A DNA stretch of 64,000 bases from Aquabacterium sp. A7-Y (lineage in GTDB: Bacteria > Pseudomonadota > Gammaproteobacteria > Burkholderiales > Burkholderiaceae_C), in assembly GCF_026153205.1 (NCBI RefSeq), contig NZ_JAPFBW010000007.1, positions 62,001 to 126,000 on the forward strand. Reading direction: 5' to 3'. Shown here in pieces: positions 18,687-30,465 of this stretch; within the stretch, counting starts at the first letter, position 1; the number at the start of each line of letters is the position of its first letter. The notes under the pieces are model-generated. The model searched no databases and was not told the DNA's origin. It worked only from the letters and a program-made list of their open reading frames with translations. Made by a program: the position numbers and the translations under genes.

Positions 18687-20462
18687 TCAGTCGCCCATCA
18701 CGACCCCCTCGCGGCGGGGGTCGGCGCCGCCGAACCAGCCGCTCGGGGTGCGCTGGATGGCTTGCAGGCCGCTGGTCATCGGCATCTCGCGGATCTCGTG
18801 GCCGCGTGCCTTCAGCGCCTCCAGCGTGGCGGCCGGGAAGCGTTTTTCCTCCAGCAGGGTGGGCCCGTTGGTGGAGCCGAAGTTGGGCAGCGCGATGGCT
18901 TGCTGGGCGTTCAGGCCCCAGTCCAAGGTCGCGAGCAAGGTCTTGGCGGTGTAGTGGATGATCTGCGCCCCGCCCGGCGAGCCGGCACTCATCAGGAGCC
19001 GGCCGCTGGCCTTGTCGAAGACCAGGGTCGGGCTCATGCTGGAGCGCGGCCGCTTGCCCGGCTGTACGCGGTTGGCGATGGGCTGGCCCGTGGCGTCGGT
19101 GGGCGCCAGCGAGAAGTCGGTCAACTGGTTGTTGAGCAGGAAGCCGCGCACCATCTGGCGCGAGCCGAACTGGTCCTCGATGGTGGTGGTCATCGCGACC
19201 GCGCGGCCTTCGGCGTCGACGATGGAGATGTGCGAGGTGCCGCGCTCGATCTGCTCGGCCTGTGGCGCCCAGGACAGCGCTGCGCCGCCGGGGCGGCCGG
19301 GCTGGGCGGTTTTCATCGACTGCGGGCCCACCAGCGCGGCCCTTTGTTTCAGATAGGAAGGATCGATCAGGCTGCGCCAGGAGCCCGCCGGAGGCGCGAC
19401 GAAGTCGGGGTCGGCCACGTACTGGGCGCGGTCGGCGAAGGCCAGGCGGGCGGCCTCGGTGTACTGGTGCAGCAGTTCGGCGCTGGGGACGTCGCCGTCC
19501 AGCGCCGGTTTGACCGCCGGCAGCTGCTGCATCACGCCGAGGATCTGCGCGATCGCCAGGTGACCGGAGGAGGGCGGCGGGAAGCCGCAGAGGCGGTATT
19601 GCTGCCAATCGGAGCACAGGGCCTCGCGCTTTTTGGGCTGGTAGGCGGCCAGGTCCTGCTCGGTCAGGCGGCCGGGGTTGCCGGCGTGGCCCTGCACCTT
19701 GGCCGCGATGTCGCGCGCCACCGGGCCTTGGTAGAAAGCGTCGGCGCCGCGCTGGGCAACCTCGCGCAGGACCTCGGCCAATGCCGGGTTGCGCACGATC
19801 ATGCCGACGTCGCGGGGGTCGCCGTCGGGCTTGTAGAAGTAGCGCGCGGCGGTCTCGTCCTTCTTCAGGTGCTGCTCGGCCTTCAGCAGGGTGTGCAGCC
19901 GCGGGCTGAGCTTGAAGCCGCCCTCGGCCAGCTGGATGGCGGGCTGGAACAGCTGGGCCCAGGGCAGCTTGCCGTGCTCTCGGTGCGCCAGCTCCAGCAT
20001 GCGTAGCACGCCCGGCGTGCCGACGGAGCGGCCCCCGACCACCGCGTCGTAGAAGGCCATGGCCTTGCCGTCGGGGCCCACGAAGAGCTGGTCCGTGGCG
20101 GCGGCCGGCGCCGTTTCGCGGCCGTCGAAGGCCTCGACCTGCTTGCCGTCGTAGTGCAGCAAAAAGGCACCGCCGCCGATGCCGCTGGACTGCGGCTCGA
20201 CCAGGGTCAGCACCATCTGCACCGCGATCGCGGCGTCAATGGCCGAGCCGCCGGCCTTCAGCACCTGGTAGCCGGCGTCGGTGGCGAGCGGGTTGGCCGC
20301 GGCCACCGCGAAACGCCGGGTGGCCCAGCCCGGCTTGTCGATGTAGCCGGAGGCCGCCTCGGGCTGCTCGGGCGCGTTGTACTGGAAGGGGCGCGGCGTC
20401 GTGGCGCAGCCGGCCAGGAGGAGGGCGGCGGCCAGGGGAAAGAGCGGCAGGCGCAGCTTCAT
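18687..20462 (-). CDS. ggt: Gamma-glutamyltransferase, lipoprotein form
   Basis: A 591-residue precursor that cleaves gamma-glutamyl bonds of glutathione and transfers or hydrolyses the glutamyl group in the periplasm. The signal peptide ends in a lipobox (LLLAGC, Cys19), so it should be lipid-anchored. The N-terminal chain has NPLATDAGYQVLKAGGSAIDAA and GIGGGAF. Autocleavage should occur before the nucleophile Thr409 (ERGTSHISIVD), releasing the small subunit, and the C-terminal SPGGAQI loop is present. The start is the ATG at 20462. The 237-base stretch between it and dnaG shows no gene, only a 12-base palindrome (AGTAGAACTACT at 18579). Confidence 0.93.
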   Translation of the reverse strand: MKLRLPLFPLAAALLLAGCATTPRPFQYNAPEQPEAASGYIDKPGWATRRFAVAAANPLATDAGYQVLKAGGSAIDAAIAVQMVLTLVEPQSSGIGGGAFLLHYDGKQVEAFDGRETAPAAATDQLFVGPDGKAMAFYDAVVGGRSVGTPGVLRMLELAHREHGKLPWAQLFQPAIQLAEGGFKLSPRLHTLLKAEQHLKKDETAARYFYKPDGDPRDVGMIVRNPALAEVLREVAQRGADAFYQGPVARDIAAKVQGHAGNPGRLTEQDLAAYQPKKREALCSDWQQYRLCGFPPPSSGHLAIAQILGVMQQLPAVKPALDGDVPSAELLHQYTEAARLAFADRAQYVADPDFVAPPAGSWRSLIDPSYLKQRAALVGPQSMKTAQPGRPGGAALSWAPQAEQIERGTSHISIVDAEGRAVAMTTTIEDQFGSRQMVRGFLLNNQLTDFSLAPTDATGQPIANRVQPGKRPRSSMSPTLVFDKASGRLLMSAGSPGGAQIIHYTAKTLLATLDWGLNAQQAIALPNFGSTNGPTLLEEKRFPAATLEALKARGHEIREMPMTSGLQAIQRTPSGWFGGADPRREGVVMGD

Positions 20463-20609
20463 GGGGGTCCTCGGTGCGTGGATCGAAGGCGCCGCCCGGC
20501 ATGCCGCGAGCGCCGTTGGGTGCGGGCATCATACGAGGACGCTTTGCCCAGCCGGGGTGTCCAAGGGTTACGCGCGCCAGCGCCTCGGTCACCCCGGCGT
20601 GCCGGCGCG

Positions 20610-21368
20610 TCAGCGCGGCGCCAGCCGGATCGCGCCGTCCAGGCGGATCACCTCGCCGTTGAGCATCTCGTTGGTGACGATCTGGTGGACCAGCTTGGCG
20701 TAGTCCTCGGGACGGCCGAGGCGGGACGGGAAGGGGATGCTGGCGGCCAGCGCGTCCTGCACCTCCTGCGGCATGCCGAACAGCATGGGCGTGCCGAAGA
20801 TGCCCGGGGCGATCGTCATGTTGCGGATGCCGCTGCGCGCCAGGTCGCGCGCGATCGGCAAGGTCATGCCCACCACGCCGCCCTTGGAGGCCGAGTAGGC
20901 CGCCTGCCCGATCTGCCCGTCGTAGGCCGCCACCGAGGCGGTGGAGATGAGCACGCCCCGTTCGCCGGTGGGCTCGGGCTCGTTGCGGCACATCGCCTCG
21001 GCGGCCAGACGAATCATGTTGAAGCTGCCGATCAGGTTGACCGTCACCACCTGGGCGAAGAGGTCCAGCGGATGCGGGCCGTCCTTGCCGACGGTCTTGG
21101 CCGCCGGCGCCAGGCCGGCGCAGTTGACCAGCCCGGCCAGCTTGCCGAGCGCGGTCGCGCGCGCGACCACGGCCCGGCCGTCGGCTTCGCTGGAGACGTC
21201 GCAGCGCACGAAGGCGCCGCCCAGCTCGCGCGCCAGGGCCTCGCCCTTGTCGGCCTGCAAGTCGGCGATGACCACGCTGCCGCCCTCGCGCGCGAACATG
21301 CGCGCCGTGCCTTCGCCCAGTCCCGAGGCGCCCCCGGTCACGATGAATACCTTGCCTTGAATCTCCAT
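20610..21368 (-). CDS. SDR-family 3-hydroxyacyl-CoA dehydrogenase
   Basis: A 252-residue classical short-chain dehydrogenase. The NAD-binding motif is TGGASGLGEGTARMF, with Asp in VVIADLQ favouring NAD. NCAG is present as NCAGLAP, and the active site reads STASVAAYDGQIGQAAYSASKGG (Ser, Tyr, Lys). Sequence and length match the type-2 3-hydroxyacyl-CoA dehydrogenase (HSD17B10-like) group that acts in fatty-acid and branched-chain amino-acid breakdown. The palindromic operator about 45-65 bases upstream supports a degradative role. It stands alone, divergent from an ABC exporter. Exact substrate is inferred. Confidence 0.82.
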   Translation of the reverse strand: MEIQGKVFIVTGGASGLGEGTARMFAREGGSVVIADLQADKGEALARELGGAFVRCDVSSEADGRAVVARATALGKLAGLVNCAGLAPAAKTVGKDGPHPLDLFAQVVTVNLIGSFNMIRLAAEAMCRNEPEPTGERGVLISTASVAAYDGQIGQAAYSASKGGVVGMTLPIARDLARSGIRNMTIAPGIFGTPMLFGMPQEVQDALAASIPFPSRLGRPEDYAKLVHQIVTNEMLNGEVIRLDGAIRLAPR

Positions 21369-21410
21369 GCTCGAACTCCGCTGTGCTGGACCGCCGTCGC
21401 TGTGACGGCC

Positions 21411-21432
21411 TTGACGTTGACGTAAACGTCAA
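21411..21432 (-). promoter_or_regulatory. Palindromic operator upstream of the SDR gene
   Basis: TTGACGT-AA-ACGTCAA (21417-21432) is a perfect 16-base palindrome. A further TTGACG (21411) gives a second, wider inverted repeat, TTGACGTT / AACGTCAA with a 6-base gap. The site lies 43-64 bases ahead of the SDR start. From memory it resembles sites assigned to LiuR-type MerR regulators of acyl-CoA catabolism; not verified. Confidence 0.5.
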
Positions 21433-21616
21433 TTGTGACCGATCCTTGGCGGCTCGGGGCGACCAGCGGGCGGCCTGCTCATGTCGGGGCCTGCCGGCCG
21501 GGCGCTGCAGAGGGCGCCGAGTTCCGCTACGCTTGCGGGCCGCCCCGTCCGGACCGCGCCATTCCCCTCAGCGTGCGCCGGCGTCCTTTTGGGTCCCCCT
21601 TGCCGACGGAGCCACC

Positions 21617-23542
<1,926 letters not shown>

Positions 23543-23571
23543 TCGCCACAGGAGGAGAAGGAAGGTCTGCC

Positions 23572-24039
23572 ATGCCCGTGTTCGAGAAACCCCCGGTGTG
23601 GCCCGCTCCGCGCCATGCCTTCGAGCGGGAACTCACGATCCGCTTCGCGCACTGCGATCCGGCCGGCATCGTGTTTTTCCCGCAGTACTTCGTGATGCTC
23701 AACAACCTCGTGGAGGACTGGTTCACCGAAGGCCTGGGGCTGCCTTATGCGCACCTGCTGGGACCGCGCCGCCTGGGCCTGCCGACGGTGCGGCTGAGCA
23801 GCGACTTCACCGCACCCAGCCGCATGGGTGAGCGGGTCGCGCTGGGCCTGACGCTGGAGCGCCTCGGCGCCGGCTCGATCACCCTGGAGCTGGGCTGCCG
23901 TTGCGGCGACGAGCCGCGCATGCGCGCCCGGCAGGTGCTGGTCTGCACCTCGCTGGACAGCATGAAGGCCGTCGCGATCCCCGAGGATGTCCACCTCGCG
24001 CTGGCGGCCTACGCGGCGCGGCATCCGCCGGCTGCGTGA
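23572..24039 (+). CDS. YbgC/4-hydroxybenzoyl-CoA-type thioesterase
   Basis: A 155-residue hot-dog-fold acyl-CoA thioesterase. The motif RFAHCDPAGIVFFPQYF contains the catalytic Asp of the 4HBT/YbgC class, followed by the helix NNLVEDWF. A strong Shine-Dalgarno (AGGAGGAGAAGG) lies upstream of the ATG at 23572. It follows the ABC exporter by 29 bases and is probably cotranscribed. It could recycle CoA from an aromatic or short-chain acyl-CoA; the acyl group is not evident. It converges on adk with a terminator between. Confidence 0.85.
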   Translation: MPVFEKPPVWPAPRHAFERELTIRFAHCDPAGIVFFPQYFVMLNNLVEDWFTEGLGLPYAHLLGPRRLGLPTVRLSSDFTAPSRMGERVALGLTLERLGAGSITLELGCRCGDEPRMRARQVLVCTSLDSMKAVAIPEDVHLALAAYAARHPPAA

Positions 24040-24049
24040 AGCAGCCGGC

Positions 24050-24083
24050 CGAAATGAAAACGGCCGCCCGAAGCGGCGGCCGT
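24050..24083 (-). terminator. adk operon terminator
   Basis: On the minus strand, ACGGCCGCC (24083-24075) pairs with GGCGGCCGT (24068-24060) across a short loop, and TTTTCATTTC follows. It lies 21 bases after the adk stop, a good Rho-independent terminator closing the exbB-adk operon. Confidence 0.85.
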
Positions 24084-24103
24084 CGACAGCTGAGGCGACC
24101 CGA

Positions 24104-24766
<663 letters not shown>

Positions 24767-24865
24767 TTAATGATGGTGAACGGCAGGGTCGCGCGCGGAC
24801 AGGCCGCGCGTAGACGCCCCGCGTCTGATTGGGGGCGAGGATACCATGGCCCCCCTTGGGCACGC

Positions 24866-25630
24866 TTACAGGTTCAGCGATTCGTAGTGCGCTCTTACCC
24901 TGGCAAGGTCTTCCGGTGTGTCGACGCCGGGACCCGGGCGGATGTCGGTCACATGCACGGCGATGCGCTCGCCGTGCCACAGCACGCGCAGCTGCTCCAG
25001 CGACTCGACGTTTTCGAGCGGACTTTGGGACAACGAGGGGAAACGCCGCAGGAAGCCGGCGTGATAGCCGTAGATGCCGATGTGGCGCAGCGGCGCCGGG
25101 GCGCTGAGCGCGTTCACGCCGTCCCGGTAGCCGTCGCGCCACCAGGGCAGCGGCGCGCGAGAAAAGTACAGCGCGCGGCTGCTCGCATCGCACACCACCT
25201 TCACGACATTGGTGCTGGTGAATTCGGCGATGTCGTCGATCGGGTGCGCGGCGGTGCTCATCACGCAGCCGATGCAACGGCCCAGCACCTCGGCGCAGGC
25301 ATCGATCAGGGACGGCTCGATCAGCGGCTCGTCGCCCTGCACGTTGACGACCACGTCGGCGCCGTCCAGGCCCAGTTGCTCGCAGGCCTCGGCCAGGCGA
25401 TCGCTGCCGGTGGCATGGTCGACGCGCGTCAGCACCACCTCGATGCCCTGAGCCTTGCAGGCCTCCACGGTGCGCGCGTCATCGGCCGCGACCACGACCC
25501 GCTCGGCGCGGCTCTTGCGCGCCTGCTGCGCGACGCGCACCACCATCGGCAGGCCGCCGAGGTCGGCGAGCGGTTTGTTGGGCAGGCGGGTGGAGGCCAG
25601 TCGGGCGGGAACGAGTACGGTAAATGTCAT
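24866..25630 (-). CDS. kdsB: CMP-KDO synthetase
   Basis: A 254-residue enzyme that activates 3-deoxy-D-manno-octulosonate with CTP for lipopolysaccharide core synthesis in the cytoplasm. The opening [20 protein letters not shown] is the nucleotide-binding signature of the family, and [11 protein letters not shown] and [14 protein letters not shown] are conserved blocks. Its ATG overlaps the TGA of the preceding Trm112-like gene by four bases (ATGA), so translation is coupled. It works with the neighbouring lpxK in building KDO2-lipid A. Confidence 0.96.
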   Translation of the reverse strand: MTFTVLVPARLASTRLPNKPLADLGGLPMVVRVAQQARKSRAERVVVAADDARTVEACKAQGIEVVLTRVDHATGSDRLAEACEQLGLDGADVVVNVQGDEPLIEPSLIDACAEVLGRCIGCVMSTAAHPIDDIAEFTSTNVVKVVCDASSRALYFSRAPLPWWRDGYRDGVNALSAPAPLRHIGIYGYHAGFLRRFPSLSQSPLENVESLEQLRVLWHGERIAVHVTDIRPGPGVDTPEDLARVRAHYESLNL

Positions 25631-25830
25631 GCAGCCGCTCCGCCGGCCACGGTGGCAGGCACCGGCGCATCGAGTTCTCGCGCCTCGCTCTCCAGCATCA
25701 CCGGGATGCCGTCGCGCACCGGGTAGGCGAGCTGATCGGCCCGGCAGATCAGCTCGCGGGCCTGGCGGTCATGTTCCAGCGGGCCCTTGCACACGGGGCA
25801 GACCAGCAGTTCTAGCAGGCGGGTGTCCAT
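25627..25830 (-). CDS. Trm112-family zinc-binding-like small protein
   Basis: A 67-residue protein of the YcaR/Trm112 type. It has CPVCKGPL near the N-terminus but only one further Cys ([20 protein letters not shown]), so the usual four-Cys zinc site is reduced. The pattern [12 protein letters not shown] is the family hallmark. It sits between lpxK and kdsB, its usual place in proteobacteria, eight bases after lpxK and overlapping kdsB by four. The role is unknown; in other organisms Trm112 stabilises methyltransferases, but in this operon a link to lipid A synthesis is only contextual. Confidence 0.85.
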   Translation of the reverse strand: MDTRLLELLVCPVCKGPLEHDRQARELICRADQLAYPVRDGIPVMLESEARELDAPVPATVAGGAAA

Positions 25831-25838
25831 AGTCTTCC

Positions 25839-26858
25839 TTATGCGTTGGAGCGGCCTGCCAGCAGCGCGTCGAGCGCCGCGAAGAAGGCCGCCTCGGGGG
25901 CAAAGTCTAGCGCGACGACATGCACCCTCGGGTCGTCGCAGTCGCGCAGCTTGACGGCGTCCTTTTCGGTGACCAGCACCACTTCGCCGGGCCAACCGGT
26001 CCACGGTGGCTGCTTGGCGTAGTCGTGATGGTCGGGCAGCGGGCAGCGCTCGATCGCGAGGCCCTCGGCTTTCAGCATGCCGAAAAAGCGCTGCGGGTGC
26101 GCCACTGCAGCGACAGCTAGCACGCGCCGTGCCACCAGGGAGGCGAGCGGCAGGCCGCGCTCGGCGCCTTGCCGCCACCGGGCCAGTGGCACCGCCTCGC
26201 CGAGCCGGCGCCGGGCGAGGTAGCCGGGCCGAGCTGTCGATGCGGCCGGCGCGTTGTACAGCACCAGGTCGGCGCGGCGTCCTGCGCTTTCGCGCAAGGG
26301 CCCCGCGGGCAGCCACCAGCCGTTGCCGGTGCCGCGCTCGTCGAACACCAGCACCTCGATGTCGCGCGCCAGGCGCAGGTGCTGCAGCCCGTCGTCGCAG
26401 ACGATCACCGTCGTCTCCGGGTGGCAGGTCAGCAGCGCCCGTGCGGCTTCGACACGGTCGGCGCTGACGGCCACCGGCACCCCGGTGCGCAGGCACATCA
26501 GCAGCGGCTCGTCGCCGACCTCGCGCACTCGGCTGTGTGGCGTCACGAAAGTGATGTCGAAGCTCTCGCGGCCGTAGCCGCGCGAGACGATGGCCGGGTG
26601 CTCGCCGCGGCGGCGCAGGTGCTGCACCACCGCTATCGTGGTGGGGGTCTTGCCGGCGCCGCCGGCGATCACGTTGCCGACCACGATCACCGGCACCGGC
26701 AGCGCTTCGCGGTGCAGCAGGCCCAGTGCGAACAGCGCCCGCCGCAGCAGCACCAGGGCCGCATACAGCGCTGTGACCGGCAGCAGCGCGCAGGCCAGCG
26801 GTCCGCGTGCGAGCCAGGCGGCCTCGATGCGCTGCTGCCAGCCGGGGGTGTCGGTCAA
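25839..26858 (-). CDS. lpxK: Tetraacyldisaccharide 4'-kinase
   Basis: A 339-residue enzyme that phosphorylates the tetraacyl-disaccharide precursor at the 4' position to give lipid IVA, at the inner face of the cytoplasmic membrane. An N-terminal hydrophobic helix (about 22-48) should anchor it. The P-loop is [15 protein letters not shown], followed by SRGYGRES and DDGLQH, all family signatures. It starts 15 bases after the exbD stop and runs into Trm112-kdsB. Length fits the family (320-340). Confidence 0.96.
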   Translation of the reverse strand: MTDTPGWQQRIEAAWLARGPLACALLPVTALYAALVLLRRALFALGLLHREALPVPVIVVGNVIAGGAGKTPTTIAVVQHLRRRGEHPAIVSRGYGRESFDITFVTPHSRVREVGDEPLLMCLRTGVPVAVSADRVEAARALLTCHPETTVIVCDDGLQHLRLARDIEVLVFDERGTGNGWWLPAGPLRESAGRRADLVLYNAPAASTARPGYLARRRLGEAVPLARWRQGAERGLPLASLVARRVLAVAAVAHPQRFFGMLKAEGLAIERCPLPDHHDYAKQPPWTGWPGEVVLVTEKDAVKLRDCDDPRVHVVALDFAPEAAFFAALDALLAGRSNA

Positions 26859-26873
26859 GACCGGAAGGCCGGG

Positions 26874-27311
26874 TTATCGCGCCGCAGCGCCGGCCGAAGA
26901 TGACTGCGTGGCGAAGGTGAGCTGGCTGAGGCCGGCCCGGCGTGCCGCATCCATCACGTTGATGACGCTCTGGTGCGCGGCGGTCGCGTCGGCCGAGACG
27001 ATCACGACCTGGTCCTTGGCCTGGCCGGCCGCGGCGCGCAACTCGGCGGCCAGGTTATCGACGCTGCGTCCGTCCACCTGGCGTTTGTTGACGGCATAGC
27101 GACCATCGCCGGAGACCGAGACAATGATCTCCTTGGGCTGGTCGCGCAGCTTCTCCGCATCGGCCACCGGCAGATTCACCTTCAGCTCGGTGAACTTGGA
27201 GTAGGTGGTCGACAGCATCAGGAAGATCAGGATCACCAGCAGCACGTCGATGAAGGGGATCAGGTTGATCTCCGGCTCCTCGCTGCGGCGGTGGTGGAAG
27301 TTCATCGCCAT
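26874..27311 (-). CDS. exbD: ExbD/TolR-family biopolymer transport protein
   Basis: A 145-residue protein with one N-terminal membrane helix (about 20-42). [17 protein letters not shown] contains the conserved membrane Asp that couples proton flow, and a periplasmic domain follows. It pairs with the ExbB-like protein encoded upstream to energise an outer-membrane partner through TonB, or to act as TolR. GAGGAG precedes the ATG. No tonB gene is in the window. Location directly upstream of lpxK is common in Burkholderiales and suggests a shared envelope operon rather than iron-specific control. Confidence 0.92.
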   Translation of the reverse strand: MAMNFHHRRSEEPEINLIPFIDVLLVILIFLMLSTTYSKFTELKVNLPVADAEKLRDQPKEIIVSVSGDGRYAVNKRQVDGRSVDNLAAELRAAAGQAKDQVVIVSADATAAHQSVINVMDAARRAGLSQLTFATQSSSAGAAAR

Positions 27312-27330
27312 GGCGGCTCCTCGGGCGGCT

Positions 27331-27957
27331 TCAGCGCTGCACGGTGAAACGCAGCAAGTGGGGCACCATGCGCTCGGCCGCCTGCTCCAGGTCCAGCACG
27401 TACTCGTCGACCTTGCCGCGGAAGTAGCGGTAGAACATCAGCGCGGGGATCGCGATCATCAGCGCGAAGGCGGTGTTGTACAGCGCGATCGAGATGCCGT
27501 GCGCCAGCTGGGTCGGGTTGCCGGAACCGGCGCCGCCCTGCGAGGCGAAGATCTCGATCATGCCGATCACGGTGCCCAGCAGGCCCAGCAGCGGGGCGGC
27601 CGCGGCGATGGTGCCCAGCGTGTTGAGGTAGCGCTCCATGCGGTGGATGGCGGCCCGGCCGGCGCTCTCGAAGGCATTGCGCAGGTTGGCCTCGTTGATG
27701 CGCGGCTCGTTGATCACGGCGCGCAGTCCGGTCGCCAGCACGCGGCCGAGCACGGAGTTCTCGGCCAGCTTGTTGACGACGTCCGGTGAGGGCAGGTTGC
27801 TGCGGGTCACGGTGAGCACTTCGTCGAGCAACTTCGGGGGCGCGACCTTGGCCTCGCGCAGGCTGGAGAATCGTTCGATGATCAGCGCCAGCGCGACAAC
27901 GGAGCACAGGATCAAGGGATAAATCGGCCAGCCCGCGGCTAAGATGATCTCAAACAA
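27331..27957 (-). CDS. exbB: ExbB/TolQ-family proton channel protein (TTG start)
   Basis: A 208-residue MotA/TolQ/ExbB-type protein with three membrane helices: about residues 8-28, then a pair near 115-140 and 155-180. LGLLGTVIGMIEIF and GISIALYNTAFALMIAIPALMFY are the conserved helices with the pore Thr/Asn region. The start is TTG at 27957 with GAGGGG about eight bases upstream; no ATG gives a full first helix. It opens the exbB-exbD-lpxK-Trm112-kdsB-adk operon. Confidence 0.92.
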   Translation of the reverse strand: MFEIILAAGWPIYPLILCSVVALALIIERFSSLREAKVAPPKLLDEVLTVTRSNLPSPDVVNKLAENSVLGRVLATGLRAVINEPRINEANLRNAFESAGRAAIHRMERYLNTLGTIAAAAPLLGLLGTVIGMIEIFASQGGAGSGNPTQLAHGISIALYNTAFALMIAIPALMFYRYFRGKVDEYVLDLEQAAERMVPHLLRFTVQR

Positions 27958-28309
27958 GCACGTCCCCTCGTGGGTGAAAAAACAAGTGGGGGCGATTATG
28001 GCGCGAAGCGCGCGGAGCTCTCAAACGGCCCACGCCGTCGGCGCAGGAAGAGCTTCCGGCGGGCGGGACGTGGGCTTCCGAGACATCCACTTTTGCTGTG
28101 GATAACTTTGTGGGCAACCGGCTTCGACGGGCCGCAAACGCCCGTCATTTCAGGCCCTGGAATAAAATGCTGCATGAGTGAGCAGAAGAAAATTGAATAA
28201 AATCAACAACTTGCACGTAAATGACAGGTCTGTGACGGCCAAACCTGCCCGCAAACCCAGTGCTGGCGCGGTTGTGGAGTTCTAAGCCCGCTCCTGGCTT
28301 GCTTTCCCG
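27958..28309. other. Intergenic region between divergent exbB and xseA
   Basis: This 352-base stretch has no convincing gene. It is locally AT-rich and holds two AATAAAAT boxes 35 bases apart (28161 and 28196), which may be -10 elements for xseA, and a consensus DnaA box at 28097. No -35 of good quality is seen at 16-18 bases from either box. Promoters for both divergent units must lie here. Confidence 0.5.
28097..28105 (-). promoter_or_regulatory. Consensus DnaA box
   Basis: TGTGGATAA on the plus strand is the exact complement of the high-affinity DnaA box TTATCCACA. It is single; a degenerate TGTGGGCAA follows 11 bases later. It lies ahead of xseA on one side and exbB on the other. Confidence 0.5.
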
Positions 28310-29695
28310 ATGACCTCCCCCTCCGATTCTTTGCGCTCGCCTGCACCGACGGGCTTGCGTTCCGCCCCCCGGGTCTGGACGGTCGCGGCCCTGCTCAACG
28401 CCGTCGCCGATGCCCTGCAAGCCCGCTTTGCCGCCGTCACGGTGCAGGGCGAGTTGTCGGGTTTCAGCCGTGCGCCCAGCGGTCATTGCTACTTTTCGCT
28501 GAAGGACGACCGCGCTGTCGAGCCGGCGCTGGTGCGCTGCGCGATCTTCCGTCGGGCTGCGGCGATGCTCGACTTCCAGCCGCGCGACGGCCTGCTGGTC
28601 GAGGTGCGCGGCCGGCTGGCCGTTTACAACGCGCGTGGCGACCTGCAGTTGGTGGCCGAGGCCATGCGACCGGCCGGGCAGGGCGCGCTCTATGAGCAGT
28701 TCCTGCGCCTGAAGGCGCGGCTGGAGGCCGAAGGCCTGTTCGACCCCAGCGTCAAGCGGTCGGTGCCGCGTCACCCCGCCTCGGTCGGCGTGGTGACGTC
28801 GCTCAAGGCGGCTGCGCTGCGCGATGTGTTGAGCGCGTTGGCGCGCCGCGCACCGCACCTGCGTGTGGTGCTCTACCCGGCCAGCGTGCAGGGCACCGAG
28901 GCCCCCGGCGAACTGGTGCGCGCGATCGGGCTGGCCGATGCCCGGGCGGAGGTCGATACGCTGATCGTCTGCCGCGGCGGCGGCTCGCTGGAGGATCTGT
29001 GGGCCTTCAACGACGAGTCGGTGGCGCGCGCCATCGCGGGCTGCCGCCTGCCGGTCGTGGTCGGGGTCGGTCACGAGACCGACTTCACCATCGCCGACTT
29101 CGTTGCCGACCTGCGTGCGCCGACCCCGACGGCCGCCGCGGAGCTGGTGGCGCCGCTGCGCGACGACTGTCTGGCGACATTGCAGACGCTGCACGAGGGC
29201 CTGCAGCGCGCGGTGGACCGGCGTGTCGAGCGCGAATCGCAGCGGCTCGACCACGCGACCTTGCGGCTGGCGCGACCGGCCCAGGTGCTGTCGCGCATGC
29301 ACCGCGAGATCGACCGCCTGCAGCAGGCGCTCGCCGCCGCGCCGGGGCAGCGCCTGCAGCTGGCGCGCCAGCGCGAGCAGCACCTGGCCGGGCGGCTCGA
29401 GCGCTCGCGCGCGGTGCTCCAGCAGGGCGAGGCGAGGCGGCTGGACGCGCTCGCGGCGCGGCTGCAGCGCGCCGTCCTGGTGTGCCGGGAGGCGCGGCTC
29501 GGCCGGCTCGATGCGCTGGGCGCGCGGCTCGAAAGCGCCAACCCGGCGCAGGTGTTGCAGCGCGGCTACGCGCTGCTGACGGACCAGCGCGGCGAGGCCC
29601 TCACCAGCATCCGCGCCGTGCAGCCGGGCGATACGGTTCACGCGCTGCTGGCCGACGGGCGCCTGCAGGCGGAGGTGCGCGGCACCTCGTCCTGA
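28310..29695 (+). CDS. xseA: Exodeoxyribonuclease VII large subunit
   Basis: A 461-residue subunit of the single-strand-specific exonuclease VII. The N-terminal OB fold (about 25-120) includes [23 protein letters not shown]. The catalytic core follows, with [35 protein letters not shown] and [25 protein letters not shown] long Arg/Gln-rich coiled coil (about 300-420) ends in the conserved ILQRGYAL-type motif ([10 protein letters not shown]). All of this matches XseA in order and length. xseB is not in this window. sodB follows after 86 bases. Confidence 0.95.
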   Translation: MTSPSDSLRSPAPTGLRSAPRVWTVAALLNAVADALQARFAAVTVQGELSGFSRAPSGHCYFSLKDDRAVEPALVRCAIFRRAAAMLDFQPRDGLLVEVRGRLAVYNARGDLQLVAEAMRPAGQGALYEQFLRLKARLEAEGLFDPSVKRSVPRHPASVGVVTSLKAAALRDVLSALARRAPHLRVVLYPASVQGTEAPGELVRAIGLADARAEVDTLIVCRGGGSLEDLWAFNDESVARAIAGCRLPVVVGVGHETDFTIADFVADLRAPTPTAAAELVAPLRDDCLATLQTLHEGLQRAVDRRVERESQRLDHATLRLARPAQVLSRMHREIDRLQQALAAAPGQRLQLARQREQHLAGRLERSRAVLQQGEARRLDALAARLQRAVLVCREARLGRLDALGARLESANPAQVLQRGYALLTDQRGEALTSIRAVQPGDTVHALLADGRLQAEVRGTSS

Positions 29696-29731
29696 AGTCG
29701 GCGGCACGTGGCAGGGTCATGAGGCTGTGCC

Positions 29732-29737
29732 TACAAT
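29732..29737 (+). promoter_or_regulatory. Candidate -10 box of sodB
   Basis: TACAAT lies 45 bases ahead of the sodB start; the same CTACAATC context occurs before lysC (57184) and in the cysS/TPR gap (52572). No convincing -35 is seen at the proper distance. Confidence 0.35.
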
Positions 29738-29781
29738 CGCAGCTCCCCAGACCACCCCACCCACAGAAAGGAACAAGAGAG

Positions 29782-30369
29782 ATGGAACACACCTTGCCCC
29801 CGTTGCCGTACCCGATGGACGCCTTGCAACCGCACATGAGCAAGGAGACGCTCGAGTTCCACTATGGCAAGCATCACAACGCCTACGTGGTCAACCTCAA
29901 CAACCTGATCAAGACCAGCGCGACCGAGTTCGCCGACAAGAGTCTCGAGGAGATCGTCAAGAGCTCCAGCGGCGGCGTCTTCAACAACGCGGCCCAGGTG
30001 TGGAACCACACCTTCTTCTGGAACTGCATGAAGCCGAACGGCGGCGGCGAGCCCAAGGGCGCGCTGGCCGAGGCGATCAACAAGAAGTGGGGCAGCTATG
30101 CCGCCTTCAAGGAAGCCTTCTCGAAGAGCGCGGTCGGCAACTTCGGCTCCGGCTGGACCTGGCTGGTCAAGAAGTCCGATGGCTCGGTCGACATCGTCAA
30201 CACCAGCAATGCCCAGACGCCGCTGACCTCCCAGGACAAGGCCCTGCTGACCGTCGACGTGTGGGAACACGCCTACTACATCGACTTCCGCAACCTGCGC
30301 CCCAAGTTCGTCGAGACCTTCTTCGCCAGCCTGGTGAACTGGGACTTCGCCGAGGCGAACTTCGCCTGA
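29782..30369 (+). CDS. sodB: Iron superoxide dismutase
   Basis: A 195-residue Fe/Mn-type superoxide dismutase that converts superoxide to oxygen and peroxide in the cytoplasm. The metal ligands are His27 (EFHYGKHH), His76 (VWNHTFFW), Asp159 and His163 ([11 protein letters not shown]). The NNAAQVWNH block with its Gln and the GSGWTWL segment favour the iron form over the manganese form. AAGGAACAAGAGAG provides the ribosome site. The gene is monocistronic, with an upstream -10-like TACAAT and a strong terminator after it. Confidence 0.96.
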   Translation: MEHTLPPLPYPMDALQPHMSKETLEFHYGKHHNAYVVNLNNLIKTSATEFADKSLEEIVKSSSGGVFNNAAQVWNHTFFWNCMKPNGGGEPKGALAEAINKKWGSYAAFKEAFSKSAVGNFGSGWTWLVKKSDGSVDIVNTSNAQTPLTSQDKALLTVDVWEHAYYIDFRNLRPKFVETFFASLVNWDFAEANFA

Positions 30370-30388
30370 GCAGGTTTTTTCCTGGCGC

Positions 30389-30414
30389 AAGGCCGGCTTG
30401 ATGCCGGCCTTTTG
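30389..30414 (+). terminator. sodB terminator
   Basis: AAGGCCGGC (30389-30397) pairs with GCCGGCCTT (30403-30411) over TTGAT, followed by TTT and a further T-rich stretch, 20 bases after the sodB stop. Confidence 0.9.
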
Positions 30415-30465
30415 CCTTGTTGTCTGCCCCGTTCGGGTGCACACTGGCGGCCCCGGCGGCCGCCG

